A stretch of DNA of 64,000 bases from Bacillus aerolatus (lineage in GTDB: Bacteria > Bacillota > Bacilli > Bacillales > Domibacillaceae). The notes beneath the pieces are model-generated. The model searched no databases. It was not told where the DNA came from and was given only the letters and a program-made list of their open reading frames with translations. Every line of letters begins with the position of its first letter. Positions within the stretch are counted from its first letter, which is position 1. Location: NCBI RefSeq assembly GCF_009183655.1, contig NZ_WEIO01000006.1:159039-223038 (forward strand). The letters are read 5' to 3'. Positions 38,146 through 47,655 of the stretch are shown here, piece after piece. The translations under genes and the position numbers were made by a program.

Positions 38146-38895
38146 TTATCTGCCTAACCACCCGCCATCAACTGCTAATAAATGGCCATGAATATAATTC
38201 GAGGCATCAGATGCCAAGAAGACAACTGTTCCCATAAAGTCTTCTGCTTTCCCCCAGCGGCCTGCTGGAATACGCTCTAAAATTTGTCGATTTCGCGTTT
38301 CATCCTGTAATAATGCCTCGTTCATATCTGTTGCAATATATCCAGGGACGATAGCGTTTACATTAACATTCTCTTTTGCCCATTCATTGGACAGCGCTTT
38401 TGTCAGCTGGGCGACGCCGCCTTTTGCTGCCGCATAGGCTGGCACTGTTAAGCCGCCTTGAAATGATAATAAAGAGGCCATGTTAATAATTTTTCCACTT
38501 CTTTGAGGAACCATGAACTTTCCAGCTTCCTGGCATAGAAGCCAAACACACTTTAAATTTACATTGATTACATCATCCCAATCTTGCTCTGAGAATGAAA
38601 CAGATGGTGAACGTCGTTGAATACCAGCATTATTGACGAGAATATCAATCTGCCCAAGCTCATTTACAACAGTCGGTATAGCTGCCTTCACTTGTAATTG
38701 ATCTTCCAAATCACACGCAACAATGATACATTTTTGGCCCAATGCCTCAATTTCTTTTTGTACGGAGTGATCCTCTATATTACGCTGAAGCAAGGCTACT
38801 GCAGCTCCCGCTTCCGCTAATGCTATAGCCATTTGTCTTCCAATTCCTCTTGTAGCCCCCGTAATAGCAGCCACTTTCCCATCTAATCTAAACAT
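38146..38895 (-). CDS. SDR oxidoreductase, gluconate 5-dehydrogenase / KduD type
   Basis: The 249-residue SDR has TGATRGIGR for the cofactor, NNAGIQRR, the catalytic Ser in NMASLLSF and Tyr/Lys in YAAAKGG, and ends in GHLLAVDGGW, typical of IdnO and KduD enzymes. These reduce 5-keto-gluconate or 2-keto-3-deoxygluconate-type sugars. It starts at ATG 38893-38895, seven bases after AGGAGG, and sits 12 bp from the first zinc dehydrogenase. An idonate-to-gluconate conversion by the pair is plausible. Confidence 0.85.
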   Translation of the reverse strand: MFRLDGKVAAITGATRGIGRQMAIALAEAGAAVALLQRNIEDHSVQKEIEALGQKCIIVACDLEDQLQVKAAIPTVVNELGQIDILVNNAGIQRRSPSVSFSEQDWDDVINVNLKCVWLLCQEAGKFMVPQRSGKIINMASLLSFQGGLTVPAYAAAKGGVAQLTKALSNEWAKENVNVNAIVPGYIATDMNEALLQDETRNRQILERIPAGRWGKAEDFMGTVVFLASDASNYIHGHLLAVDGGWLGR

Positions 38896-38907
38896 CACTT
38901 CTCCTCC

Positions 38908-39933
38908 TTATACATTAGGCTGAATTAGGATTTTTAAAGACTCGTCAGGCTTTGTCATAAGTTGAAATCCTTTTTCAATCTCGTCTAACGATAATTGATG
39001 TGAAATTAAAGACGTTATATCAATTTGTCCGCTCGCCATCATATTGATTGCTGTTGCAAAATCTGAGTGGCTATAACATCTAGTCGTCGTCAACGATAAT
39101 TCACGGAAATGCATAGCAGCAAGATCAATAGTTGGCGGCTGCTTGTACACGCTTACAACAACAATCTGACCTTGAGTTCGGCAAGCATGAATCATCTGAT
39201 TAGCTGTCATACTATTTCCGGCAACTTCAAAGACAACATCAGCTCCAGTTCCATTCGTTGCTGCTTTAACTTCCTCTACTACATCTACTTTTTTGCCGTC
39301 CAAGGTGATAAATCCAAGTTCTTCCGCCTTGCCTAAACGATATGGACTAATATCAGAAATGAATATTTTATCGGCTCCTGCTAATTTTGCTGTTAGAGCA
39401 ATCAATAAACCAATTGGCCCTGCTCCTAGTACAACGACTGTGTCTCCCACCTTAACATTTGAACGTCGTACAGTATGAATTCCTACTGCCACTGGTTCCG
39501 CTAATGCAGCATGAGCATCAGACAGCGTATCCGGTACTTTATGCAAGCGGTGTAGTGGAACAGCTGCATATTCTGCAAATCCACCGTGATAATCAATCCC
39601 AATTAACCCCAGCGTTCTGCAAACATGTGAATTACCTGATAAACAAGCATCACACTTACCACAGCTAATTGTTGGTTCGACAACAATCCTATCTCCTGCA
39701 TTAAAAGTTGACTCACCATTTATCTCTTCAATCACTCCGCTGAATTCATGCCCCATTGCTAAAGGAGCTTTAGCTCTAGGATGTTTTCCAAAGTAAATCA
39801 TCATATCGGTGCCACAAATCCCCGCAGAAGATACCTTTATTAATGCCTCTCCCTGCTTCAAAGTTGGTTTTTCCAATTCCCCGACAACCACATTTTTTTC
39901 AGAGACATACAATCCGGCTTTCATAGTACTCAT
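38908..39933 (-). CDS. Zinc-dependent dehydrogenase, L-idonate 5-dehydrogenase type (first gene)
   Basis: The 341-residue protein has GICGTDMMIYFGKHP, GHEFSGVIEE, the four-cysteine structural zinc loop CGKCDACLSGNSHVC and VVLGAGPIGLLIAL. It is a paralogue of the second zinc dehydrogenase downstream, not a close copy. As first gene of the operon, it follows a GntR operator at 40009-40030 and a cre-like site at 40097-40110. Together with the SDR and GntP permease the set resembles enteric idnD-idnO-idnT, but no gluconate kinase is included. Confidence 0.85.
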   Translation of the reverse strand: MSTMKAGLYVSEKNVVVGELEKPTLKQGEALIKVSSAGICGTDMMIYFGKHPRAKAPLAMGHEFSGVIEEINGESTFNAGDRIVVEPTISCGKCDACLSGNSHVCRTLGLIGIDYHGGFAEYAAVPLHRLHKVPDTLSDAHAALAEPVAVGIHTVRRSNVKVGDTVVVLGAGPIGLLIALTAKLAGADKIFISDISPYRLGKAEELGFITLDGKKVDVVEEVKAATNGTGADVVFEVAGNSMTANQMIHACRTQGQIVVVSVYKQPPTIDLAAMHFRELSLTTTRCYSHSDFATAINMMASGQIDITSLISHQLSLDEIEKGFQLMTKPDESLKILIQPNV

Positions 39934-40008
39934 TTTTTTACCCCCAAATTATTGAGTTTTAATAAAAAACTAGAACATTAAATTAATTAAAATTCAATAC
40001 ATTGAATA

Positions 40009-40030
40009 TATGTATACTTGTCGACAACTT
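40009..40030. promoter_or_regulatory. GntR operator before the dehydrogenase operon
   Basis: ATACTTGTCGACAACTT resembles the B. subtilis gnt operator ATACTTGTATACAAGTAT and the copy upstream of the gntR-like gene in this window. It lies about 80 bp before the first dehydrogenase start codon. Confidence 0.7.
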
Positions 40031-40096
40031 ACTTAAAAAACATTTTATTTGTATTAAAAATACTGGGTTTCATCCCTTCTTAAGTCCACTCTGTAT

Positions 40097-40110
40097 GGAA
40101 AGCGCTCTCT
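40097..40110. promoter_or_regulatory. Probable cre site
   Basis: GGAAAGCGCTCTCT matches 12 of 14 positions of TGWAARCGYTWWCW, including the whole AAAGCGCT core. It lies upstream of the GntR operator, consistent with catabolite control of sugar-acid use. Confidence 0.55.
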
Positions 40111-40319
40111 TTATACACGCGTTGGTATGTAGAGGCACCCAAATAATCACGTTATGCTTGAATAAGATTGGCTGGCAGTGTTTCTGCACGATAACTATCG
40201 GTGAACAGTTACACGAATACCGAATATCCTTTTCACTCAATGTTTAACGTAAAATTTTCCCCTTTGCTGCTAAAGCTATCATAGAAATTTTTATATACCC
40301 TTAACAAGAATAGCTTCTT

Positions 40320-41006
40320 TTATAGGTTTTTAGGATTTAGCACCGTATTGTTAACCGTTTTTCTTGTATCCTCATAATGCTCTTGAACAACCTTTTGGAT
40401 GTAATTGCTATCTTTTGAAATTAGAGCGCTTACTAATAATCGATGTTTTTCTATTAAAGGTTCTATTTCGTGTGTTTCTTCTACAATTCGTCTCTCTGTT
40501 GCTACTAATAAAGCTGTAAACACAATGTAACGAATATTATTCCACAAGTGTAGAATTCTTGTGTGGTCGGCCTCATGTATCATCACTTCATGAAAATATA
40601 AATCTTGATAAGAAAGTTCGACAAAATCACGATGCTTAGCAGCCATTTCCATCTTATCAATAGTTTTATTTAAAGTATGAATTAAACCTTCATGATCCAT
40701 AGCTGAAAGACGTTGTATAACGAAAGTTTCAATTAAACAGCGGACATCACATAATTCCTCTATATCCTTTGGAGTTAACCCCAACACTACTGCTCCCATA
40801 CGCTCCAAGCGAATTAACCCTTCATTAGAGAGCGTTTTCAACGCTTCCCTGACTGGAGACCTACTAGCATTGAATTCAGCAGCAATCTGATTTTCAGATA
40901 AGACAGTGCCTAGTTTAATACTTCCTTTTATAATTTGTAATCGTAACTCGCATGAAATTTTTTCTCCAAGTGAAACTCCTTGTAGTCCTATGGAAGGATA
41001 CTGCAT
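40320..41006 (-). CDS. gntR: GntR-family (FCD) repressor, gluconate-operon type
   Basis: The 228-residue protein strongly resembles B. subtilis GntR: ISCELRLQIIKGSIKLGTVLSEN, then the helix-turn-helix IAAEFNASRSPVREALK, IRLERMGAVVLGLT, and an FCD domain with DVRCLIETF and LYFHEVMIHEADH. GntR represses gluconate catabolism until the sugar acid binds. Operators of the expected type flank it on both sides. It is transcribed in the same direction as the dehydrogenase operon but separated from it by 386 bp, so it probably has its own autoregulated promoter. Confidence 0.85.
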   Translation of the reverse strand: MQYPSIGLQGVSLGEKISCELRLQIIKGSIKLGTVLSENQIAAEFNASRSPVREALKTLSNEGLIRLERMGAVVLGLTPKDIEELCDVRCLIETFVIQRLSAMDHEGLIHTLNKTIDKMEMAAKHRDFVELSYQDLYFHEVMIHEADHTRILHLWNNIRYIVFTALLVATERRIVEETHEIEPLIEKHRLLVSALISKDSNYIQKVVQEHYEDTRKTVNNTVLNPKNL

Positions 41007-41130
41007 AGCTACTCAACTCTCCTATTAGATTCCATAAAAAATCGCTTACATCTATCTTTAGAATGGATTAGACAAATTTAATTCCAAAAATCAAGTGATC
41101 TTACCATTTTTCAATTTGAACCTCATTCAT

Positions 41131-41150
41131 AGTATACCTGTATACAACTT
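41131..41150. promoter_or_regulatory. GntR operator before gntR
   Basis: AGTATACCTGTATACAACTT contains two overlapping GTATAC palindromes and aligns with the operator at 40009-40030 over about 20 positions, sharing GTATACYTGT and ACAACTT. It is 125 bp before the gntR start, pointing to autoregulation. Confidence 0.7.
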
Positions 41151-41457
41151 GATTTTTATTTTACTGAAATACTTTCATTCTGTAAACATTAAATTTAAAA
41201 ATGTCATACTAAAATAAAAGTGGCGCTTTTAAAATACAAAGAGGGCGCCTAGATCACCCCTCATTCATATAATCATTAAAAAGCGAATCGATTAGTTTTT
41301 CCAATTCAGAGAAATGACAACTAAATTTCAACGGAAGTTTATAGCAATGCAGAAGGTGACTAAGAAGCAAACTCAACATATAAAAGCACTGATCATCTAT
41401 TTTAAGATCGTCAATAGCTTTAATTATTTATCTTGTTTTTTCACAATTTATCGAAAA
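41151..41457. other. Gene-free interval with a possible minus-strand coding relic
   Basis: A minus-strand frame of roughly 55 codons (about 41257-41425) reads without a stop but has no ribosome site and no recognisable domain. It may be a gene remnant or chance. Nothing else was identified. Confidence 0.3.
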
Positions 41458-41488
41458 AAAGAGCCTGGCCCATAAGTGCCTGGCTCTT
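41458..41488 (-). terminator. Terminator of the acidic hypothetical gene
   Basis: AAGAGCC and GGCTCTT with inner GGC/GCC pairs form a stem, followed on the minus strand by a run of seven T residues. Confidence 0.8.
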
Positions 41489-41518
41489 CGCTTTTGGGAC
41501 AGCCCCGTCTAAGCACGG

Positions 41519-42160
41519 TTAATATTTGTCAAAATTAAATTCGCTTAATAAATCCACATGGCTCGCAATCATCGCAATAATCGTATTGGCTTCTTCTTTA
41601 CTGAAAATAAAATTTGTTTCATCTTTCAATAACTCTTCCTCAATTGTTTTTATGCGATTAATCCGGCGAAGAACGCCATCTCCTGTTTCCTTTACGACGC
41701 CAAATTGATAAGTGACTTCTACTTCATCCTCATGGGCATAAGCGGTTACTTCTGGAGTGGACCATTCCACATCTATTTGTTCAAATATTTCATCCGCATC
41801 AATATCTGCTTCTGTCTCAAACGAATTCTCGTATTCCCAGTTATCGCCACCTTCCATAAATTCGTGGAAGCTTTCATGAACTTCATCAATGATATCCTCG
41901 ATATCCGGTAGAATCGTTTTAGACATTTGTTCAGAGTCCATTTCTAACGTCTTAACGTAAAATTCCCCGTTATACGGATCAAAAAATAACGAGCAAAAAA
42001 ATTCACTTTCATCTTCTTCCGTCTCTACAAAAAACTCGATCCTAGGATGCTTGGCCGCTCTATCAATCGTCATGTGGCCAACTTCATCGTACTTATCACA
42101 GATCGATTCAAGATGATCGTGCAGCTCTTCACCAACCCGGTTAAACCATTCTAATGACAT
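41519..42160 (-). CDS. Acidic hypothetical protein (213 aa)
   Basis: I do not recognise this family. The 213-residue protein is strongly acidic (Glu/Asp clusters around residues 45-55 and 90-135), has no signal peptide or membrane helix, and looks like a soluble alpha/beta protein. It has its own terminator, and the ATG at 42160 follows a good AAGGAAGG site. The neighbours (gntR on one side, cysI on the other) do not suggest a function. An immunity-type or stress-related role would be guesswork. Confidence 0.7.
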   Translation of the reverse strand: MSLEWFNRVGEELHDHLESICDKYDEVGHMTIDRAAKHPRIEFFVETEEDESEFFCSLFFDPYNGEFYVKTLEMDSEQMSKTILPDIEDIIDEVHESFHEFMEGGDNWEYENSFETEADIDADEIFEQIDVEWSTPEVTAYAHEDEVEVTYQFGVVKETGDGVLRRINRIKTIEEELLKDETNFIFSKEEANTIIAMIASHVDLLSEFNFDKY

Positions 42161-42325
42161 ATTGCATCCCTTCCTTTCGAGTAATTAATTTTAGTATTTC
42201 TTTGATCCAACTTTTTATCTCTGGTATATTGATCCATCAGTCAAGAAGATCGCATGATTCAGTGGAATGTGGATAAGCTACATATAAATAATGGAAAAGG
42301 ATTTTTTCAAACAAAACACAAAAAA

Positions 42326-42349
42326 GCAGGACACCTTAATGGTTCCTGC
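42326..42349 (-). terminator. Terminator of cysJ-cysI
   Basis: GCAGGA (42326-42331) and TCCTGC (42344-42349) pair across 12 bases and are followed on the minus strand by TTTTTT, about 90 bp below cysI. Confidence 0.75.
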
Positions 42350-42441
42350 CTCTTCCCATTCAACTATGATGGTTCTTCAACATTCAACTTTATAAAGCTC
42401 CATAGAATATGAGTGACAGCAAACTTTTAGCTTTTCTTATT

Positions 42442-44166
42442 TTAATTATGAAAATCCAGTCCAGAATGAACTTCTTTGACAAAGCCGGCACGAATCACAT
42501 AATCACCGAAACGTTCGCCTTCTTCCCGTTCTTTTGCATACCGGGAAAGAATAGGACGGAGTGTTTCTAAGATCTCCTCTTCTCCGATATTTTCCTTGTA
42601 GAGTTTGTTTAGACGATCACCGGAAAAACCAGCACCCAAATACATGTTATATTTCCCAGGGGCTTTGCCAATAAAAGCGATTTCCGCCAAAGCCGGACGG
42701 GAACATCCATTAGGGCATCCTGACATGCGAATCGTGATCTCCTCTTCATGCAGGCCGCTCTCCCCCACAATCTGCTCAATTTTCCCCAGCAGGACAGGAA
42801 GGTAACGTTCCGCTTCGGCCATAGCCAATCCGCAAGTTGGAAGGGCGACGCAAGCCATTGAATTTCTGCGCAATGCAGAATAGTGCTTGCCGTCAGTCAG
42901 TCCGTGTTTCTCAATCAACTCAACAATTTCATTCTTTTTTTCACTCTTTACATTGGCGATAACAAGGTTTTGGTTGGGACTAAGCCGGAAATCCCCCGTA
43001 TGAATTTTAGCGATTTCCCGCAGGCCGGTCATAAGCGGATAATCTTCCAAATCGGTGATTCGGCCATTCTGGATAAATAAAGTAAGGTGCCAGTTGCCGT
43101 TAATTCCCTTCACCCAGCCATAGCGGTCACCGTTATGGTCGAAATGATAAGGACGCGCCTCTTCAAGGTTCCATCCTAACCGTTCGTTTATTTCTCTTGT
43201 AATGAAATCGAGACCCAGATTATCAATGGTGTACTTGAAACGAGCATACTTTCTGACAGAGCGGTTGCCATAATCCCGTTGAATCGTAATGACTTTCTCT
43301 GCTACATTGAGGATCTTGTCTGGCGTACAGAAACCAATGACTCTAGACAGCTGAGGATAGGTCTCTTTATCACCATGAGTCATCCCCATGCCTCCTCCGA
43401 TCGCGACATTAAACCCTTTCAGCTTTCCTTCTTCTAATATCGCAATAAAGCCTAGGTCTTGGGAAAAGACATCTACGTCGTTGGAAGGCGGGACAGCTAT
43501 GCCGATTTTGAACTTTCTAGGCAAATAAAGGGCGCCATACATAGGTTCGATTTCTTCTTCCGCTTCAGTACTGCCCGCTACTTTTTCTTCGTCAAGCCAG
43601 ATCTCGTGATAGGCTCTAGTGCGTGGTGAGAGGTATTCGCTGAGTTTTCGGGACCATTCGTATACTTCTGAGTGGATCTCCGACTGGTATGGATTAGGAT
43701 TGCACATTACGTTTCTGTTCACATCACCGCAAGCAGCCAGCGTATCCATTAAGGCTGCGTTAATTTCCTGGATGCTTTTCTTCATATTCCATTTTAGAAT
43801 TCCATGCATTTGAAACGCCTGTCGAGTAGTCAGTTTCAGCGTTCCGTTGCCGTATTTACGGGCAAGGTCATCCATGACCAGCCATTGTTCTGGTGTAGCC
43901 ACACCGCCGGGAGCGCGTACTCGCACCATAAACTGGTAAGCGGGTTCAAGTTTCTGCCGCTGGCGTTCATTCCTCAAATCTCTGTCATCCTGCAGGTAGC
44001 TGCCGTGGAATTTCATCAGGCGATTATCATCATCGGGTATCCCCGCGCTAATCGGATCATTAAGTGTTTCTACAAGTGTTCCGCGCAAGTAGTCGCTCTC
44101 GCTTTTTATCCGCTCCACATCGCTGGGCGGGCCTTCCGGCGTCAATGTTGATTTATCTTTTATCAT
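42442..44166 (-). CDS. cysI: Sulfite reductase hemoprotein beta subunit
   Basis: CysI reduces sulfite to sulfide with siroheme and a [4Fe-4S] cluster. The 574-residue protein has the four cluster cysteines in [11 protein letters not shown] and [11 protein letters not shown], and sulfite/nitrite reductase repeats ([25 protein letters not shown]). It lies 25 bp below cysJ, its NADPH-flavoprotein partner, in one operon. The length matches the Bacillus and enteric enzymes. ATG at 44166. Confidence 0.96.
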   Translation of the reverse strand: MIKDKSTLTPEGPPSDVERIKSESDYLRGTLVETLNDPISAGIPDDDNRLMKFHGSYLQDDRDLRNERQRQKLEPAYQFMVRVRAPGGVATPEQWLVMDDLARKYGNGTLKLTTRQAFQMHGILKWNMKKSIQEINAALMDTLAACGDVNRNVMCNPNPYQSEIHSEVYEWSRKLSEYLSPRTRAYHEIWLDEEKVAGSTEAEEEIEPMYGALYLPRKFKIGIAVPPSNDVDVFSQDLGFIAILEEGKLKGFNVAIGGGMGMTHGDKETYPQLSRVIGFCTPDKILNVAEKVITIQRDYGNRSVRKYARFKYTIDNLGLDFITREINERLGWNLEEARPYHFDHNGDRYGWVKGINGNWHLTLFIQNGRITDLEDYPLMTGLREIAKIHTGDFRLSPNQNLVIANVKSEKKNEIVELIEKHGLTDGKHYSALRRNSMACVALPTCGLAMAEAERYLPVLLGKIEQIVGESGLHEEEITIRMSGCPNGCSRPALAEIAFIGKAPGKYNMYLGAGFSGDRLNKLYKENIGEEEILETLRPILSRYAKEREEGERFGDYVIRAGFVKEVHSGLDFHN

Positions 44167-44191
44167 TTTTTTAGCTCCTTTCGATCAAAAC

Positions 44192-46048
44192 TTAATATAC
44201 ATCACGCTGGTAACGTTTCTGCTGCTGCATTTCGGCAAGGTAGCCTTCTGCTTTCTCCCCGCTCATGCCGCCTTCCTGTTCAATAATCTTTATCAGTGTT
44301 GCATGAACGTCATGCGCCATATGCTTCTCATCGCCACAAATATAGACAGCGGCTCCGTCCTCTAGCCACTGGTAAAGTTCTCCGCTTTTTTCGAGCATGC
44401 GGTTCTGGACATATACCTTTTCCTCTGTATCACGTGAAAAAGCAACATCTATCTTTGTCAACACATCTTTCTTAAGCCATTGCTGCCATTCGGTCTGATA
44501 AAGGAAATCCGTAACGAAATGCTGATCACCAAAGAACAGCCATGTTTTCCCTTGAGCCGCCAACTCCTCGCGTTCTTGGAGAAATGCCCTGAACGGTGCG
44601 ATACCAGTACCCGGTCCGATCATAATAATTGGTGTATCAGGATCGGCAGGAAGCTTAAAATTTTGATTACGTTGGATAAAGACCGGCAAATAGTCACCTG
44701 GCTGCGTTCGTTCCGCGCACTGCACGGAGCATACTCCGGCCCGGCCGCGTCCATGAGTATTGTATCTTACTGCTCCGATCGTAAGATGCACTTCATCCGG
44801 ATTAGCTTTTAAACTGCTCGCAATCGAATATAGACGGGGCGGCATTTTCCGGAGAATCGAAATAAATGTGCTGGCTGGTACTTCTTGCAAGGTAAAATCC
44901 CTTACTAAATCAAGCAGATCCCGTCCTGCAAGATAGGTTTTTAGCTTTTCTTCATGCCCTGGTTCCAACAGCTCCCGCGGCCCATTGTTCGAGGAAAGCT
45001 GCGCCGCTTTCTCCAGCAAAGGCTTAGTCAGCACGGTAATCTCATAGTTTGAGATGAGCGCTTCCCTCAATGGACGTGCATCCCCCTGTTTATTCACCGT
45101 GACAATTTCTTCAGGGTTCCAGTTCATCTCTTCGATGATCATATCCACCAAGGCGGGGTCATTTTCAGGGTAGACACCTAGGCTGTCTCCCGGTTCAAAT
45201 TCAAGGTTGGACCCTTCAAGCGACAACTCAAGGTGTCTCGTCTCTTTATTCGACCCACGCCCGTTAAGATTCACATTCTCAAGAATTTCTGCCTTAAAGG
45301 GATTTGTTCTTGAATAATTCGGCTCATCGGTTAATATCCCCGTCCCGCCGGATGCCAGCGGAGAGTTTTGTCTCTCGGCGGAGCCAACATCCTGCGTTGC
45401 ACTCAAGCTGCTTAAGACACCCTCCAGCCACTCGGCAGCAGGTTCTTCATAATCCAAATCACAATCGAAACGCGGGTAAAGCCGTTGACCACCCAGCTCC
45501 TCCAGCCGTTGGTCAAAGTCCTTACCGGTCTGGCAGAAAAATTCATAAGAACTGTCTCCCAAGGAAAGAACCGAAAACTGCAAACCTTCCAATTGAGGAG
45601 CCCGTCTGCCACGAAGAAATTCATAGAAGGAAAGGGCGCTATCCGGCGGATCCCCCTCTCCATGGGTACTAACCAAGATCAGAAGATTTTGAACTTTTTT
45701 AATAGTATTTAACTTGAACTCGTTCATTGCAGAGAGCGTTACTTGAAAACCCCGCTCCTTCAACTTTTCTGATACATCTTTAGCAAGTCCTTGCGCGTTG
45801 CCGGTTTGGGACCCGAAGAGGATTGTCACTTCCTTAGACAAGACTTGATTAGTGTTTTGAAAAAGCAGCTCAGCCTCTGGTGCTTTCTGCAGAACAGCAC
45901 CAAGTGTCCCCGAAGAGGAAGGTGTTGAAGCAGCGGCAAGATACCCGCTCAGCCAGATCTTTTGGGGCTCCGCCAGCGTCGGCAAAAGACGATTGAGGAG
46001 CTCTGCTTGCTCCTGATTAAAAGGACTGTTCATTACTTGAAGTTGCAA
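44192..46048 (-). CDS. cysJ: Sulfite reductase flavoprotein alpha subunit
   Basis: CysJ passes electrons from NADPH through FAD and FMN to CysI. It has a flavodoxin domain (FGSQTGNAQGLA, STHGEGDPPDSA), an FAD-binding domain (RLYSIASS, GVCS) and an NADP domain (IGPGTGIAPFRAFLQER, FFGDQH). I set the start at TTG 46046-46048, six bases after GAGGTGG, giving MQLQVMNSPFNQEQAELL, the usual N-terminus of the Bacillus protein (618 residues). A longer upstream frame is unlikely to be translated. Confidence 0.94.
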   Translation of the reverse strand: MQLQVMNSPFNQEQAELLNRLLPTLAEPQKIWLSGYLAAASTPSSSGTLGAVLQKAPEAELLFQNTNQVLSKEVTILFGSQTGNAQGLAKDVSEKLKERGFQVTLSAMNEFKLNTIKKVQNLLILVSTHGEGDPPDSALSFYEFLRGRRAPQLEGLQFSVLSLGDSSYEFFCQTGKDFDQRLEELGGQRLYPRFDCDLDYEEPAAEWLEGVLSSLSATQDVGSAERQNSPLASGGTGILTDEPNYSRTNPFKAEILENVNLNGRGSNKETRHLELSLEGSNLEFEPGDSLGVYPENDPALVDMIIEEMNWNPEEIVTVNKQGDARPLREALISNYEITVLTKPLLEKAAQLSSNNGPRELLEPGHEEKLKTYLAGRDLLDLVRDFTLQEVPASTFISILRKMPPRLYSIASSLKANPDEVHLTIGAVRYNTHGRGRAGVCSVQCAERTQPGDYLPVFIQRNQNFKLPADPDTPIIMIGPGTGIAPFRAFLQEREELAAQGKTWLFFGDQHFVTDFLYQTEWQQWLKKDVLTKIDVAFSRDTEEKVYVQNRMLEKSGELYQWLEDGAAVYICGDEKHMAHDVHATLIKIIEQEGGMSGEKAEGYLAEMQQQKRYQRDVY

Positions 46049-46414
46049 CGATATCCACCTCACAAAGGAATATAAATTATAAATCATCTTACTTGCATAA
46101 TCTGCCATAGCAGCGTCTAAATGATTATTTTTTATAATAGACTTATTATTCCCATAAGTCAAGTGGGTTTTAAGTTATTCTATTTCATTTTTTCCAAAAA
46201 TAGACGTTAATTTTTAAATTTATCAGATATAACCTTTATATTGCATTCGTGATTTTAGACAATTTCCACTTTTCTTACTTAATTAATACAACACTATTGA
46301 ATCCGAACATATTCTTTTTTTTTTCTCATAAAATGGACAAGTAAGGGAAGTCTTTAGGGGGGGAATGGTTGTGGAACTTATAATTGTAAATTTGAAGGAT
46401 CCATTCAAATAATC
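46049..46414. other. Divergent promoter region, cysJ / yitT-like gene
   Basis: This AT-rich gap holds the promoters of both neighbours. A near-palindrome CTTATTATTCCCATAAG (46142-46158) stands near the cysJ side and might be a regulator site; I cannot assign it to CymR or another sulfur regulator with confidence. Confidence 0.35.
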
Positions 46415-47032
46415 ATGAGAAAACTACTGTTAACTTATTGTTATTTACTCTTTGGAGCTGTCTTACAAGGGATATCCATGTCTTTATTTTTATTTCCGCA
46501 CTCCATTCCCTCCGGAGGGGCAGCAGGCTTGGCTCTCCTGGTGAATCATTGGTTCGAGTTACCCCTTGGCTTTTCCTTATGGCTGGCAAATGCTGTTTTT
46601 TTACTTTTCGCCTTTAATTATTTTGGGTTTACTTGGACTTTTCGAACAATCACTTCAGTCGCAACGACCTCCGCCACTATTATCATTCTGTCCGTTCAGG
46701 CTCCTCTTCCGCATGTACATATACTTCTGGATATTTTGGGAGGAAGCATTTTTTTTGGCATTGGAGTAGGTTTACTGATTCGGGTGGGAGCTTCTAGCGG
46801 CGGGATGGTCATTCCGGCATTGATGATTGCTTCCTACAAAAATTGGAGCCCTGGAAAAGTAATGATGGGCATTAACCTTTTTATTTTTTTATTAACCTCC
46901 CTTATCATCGATTATAAAATTGTTATTTACGCGATTATTTGCCAATTTCTCTCGACGAATATCATTGATTACATTTATGGGTTTAAGTTTCAAAAAATTA
47001 GTATCCTATCCCCAAATTGGAGAAAAAGATGA
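46415..47032 (+). CDS. YitT-family membrane protein (DUF161)
   Basis: The 205-residue protein has five or six membrane helices and the YitT family pattern: an initial GAVLQGISMSLFLFPHSIPSGGAAGLALL, then LGGSIFFGIGVGLLIRVGASSGG. It lacks the C-terminal DUF2179 domain of longer YitT proteins, so it is the short form. Its function is unknown. It lies between the cysJ and cysC operons, convergent with cysC. The ribosome site is weak, so the start is less certain. Confidence 0.8.
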   Translation: MRKLLLTYCYLLFGAVLQGISMSLFLFPHSIPSGGAAGLALLVNHWFELPLGFSLWLANAVFLLFAFNYFGFTWTFRTITSVATTSATIIILSVQAPLPHVHILLDILGGSIFFGIGVGLLIRVGASSGGMVIPALMIASYKNWSPGKVMMGINLFIFLLTSLIIDYKIVIYAIICQFLSTNIIDYIYGFKFQKISILSPNWRKR

Positions 47033-47056
47033 GAAGATCCTAATTACAGGATCTTC
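47033..47056. terminator. Bidirectional terminator, YitT-like gene / cysC
   Basis: GAAGATCCT (47033-47041) and AGGATCTTC (47048-47056) form a 9-bp stem with a 6-base loop. It follows the yitT-type stop and overlaps the cysC stop region. Confidence 0.8.
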
Positions 47057-47643
47057 TTTCCTTTTAAATAAGATAATATTTTATTAACCGCTTGCTCAAG
47101 CGTAATTTTATCGGTTTCAATAATGATTTCAGGGGCAGGAGGAACTTCATAAGGAGAGGTTATTCCTGTAAAATCCGGAATTGCTCCTTTTCTCGCTTTT
47201 TTATATAATCCTTTTGGATCCCGGCCTTCACAGACATGGATGGGGCAATTCAAAAAGATTTCAATAAATTCTTCAGGTTCAAACATATTTCGGACTAGTT
47301 GCCGATCTTCGCGGAAAGGGGAAATAAATGCAGAAGAAACAATTTGACCGCTGTCAACGAAGAGTTTTGCCACTTCCCCGATTCTGCGAATATTTTCCTT
47401 CCGATCGCCGGTTCGGAAGCTCAAATCACTGTTTAATCCATGGCGTACATTATCTCCATCTAAAACATAGCTCCTAATGCGCTGTTGAAACAATGCTTCG
47501 TCTACCGCATTAGCCAATGTTGATTTTCCTGATCCCGATAATCCTGTAAACCAAAGAACACAGCTTTTGTGACCGTTCAAGAGGTGGCGATTTGTTTTTG
47601 TAACGGTCGTATGATGCCAGGTGATATTATTAGCTGTTCCCAT
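47044..47643 (-). CDS. cysC: Adenylyl-sulfate kinase
   Basis: CysC phosphorylates APS to PAPS. The 199-residue protein has the P-loop GLSGSGKST, the [13 protein letters not shown] motif, the FISPFREDR loop, and [10 protein letters not shown]. It lies 12 bp below sat and is the last gene of the sulfate-assimilation operon. The co-occurring CysH has Fe-S cysteines and may use APS directly, so the PAPS made here could serve other sulfation reactions as well. Confidence 0.95.
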   Translation of the reverse strand: MGTANNITWHHTTVTKTNRHLLNGHKSCVLWFTGLSGSGKSTLANAVDEALFQQRIRSYVLDGDNVRHGLNSDLSFRTGDRKENIRRIGEVAKLFVDSGQIVSSAFISPFREDRQLVRNMFEPEEFIEIFLNCPIHVCEGRDPKGLYKKARKGAIPDFTGITSPYEVPPAPEIIIETDKITLEQAVNKILSYLKGKKIL

Positions 47644-47655
47644 ATCCTACATCCT

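Noticed and set aside
41257..41425. Minus-strand open frame of about 55 codons
   Set aside because: It has no ribosome site, no clear start and no recognisable domain. It is listed only as a possible relic.
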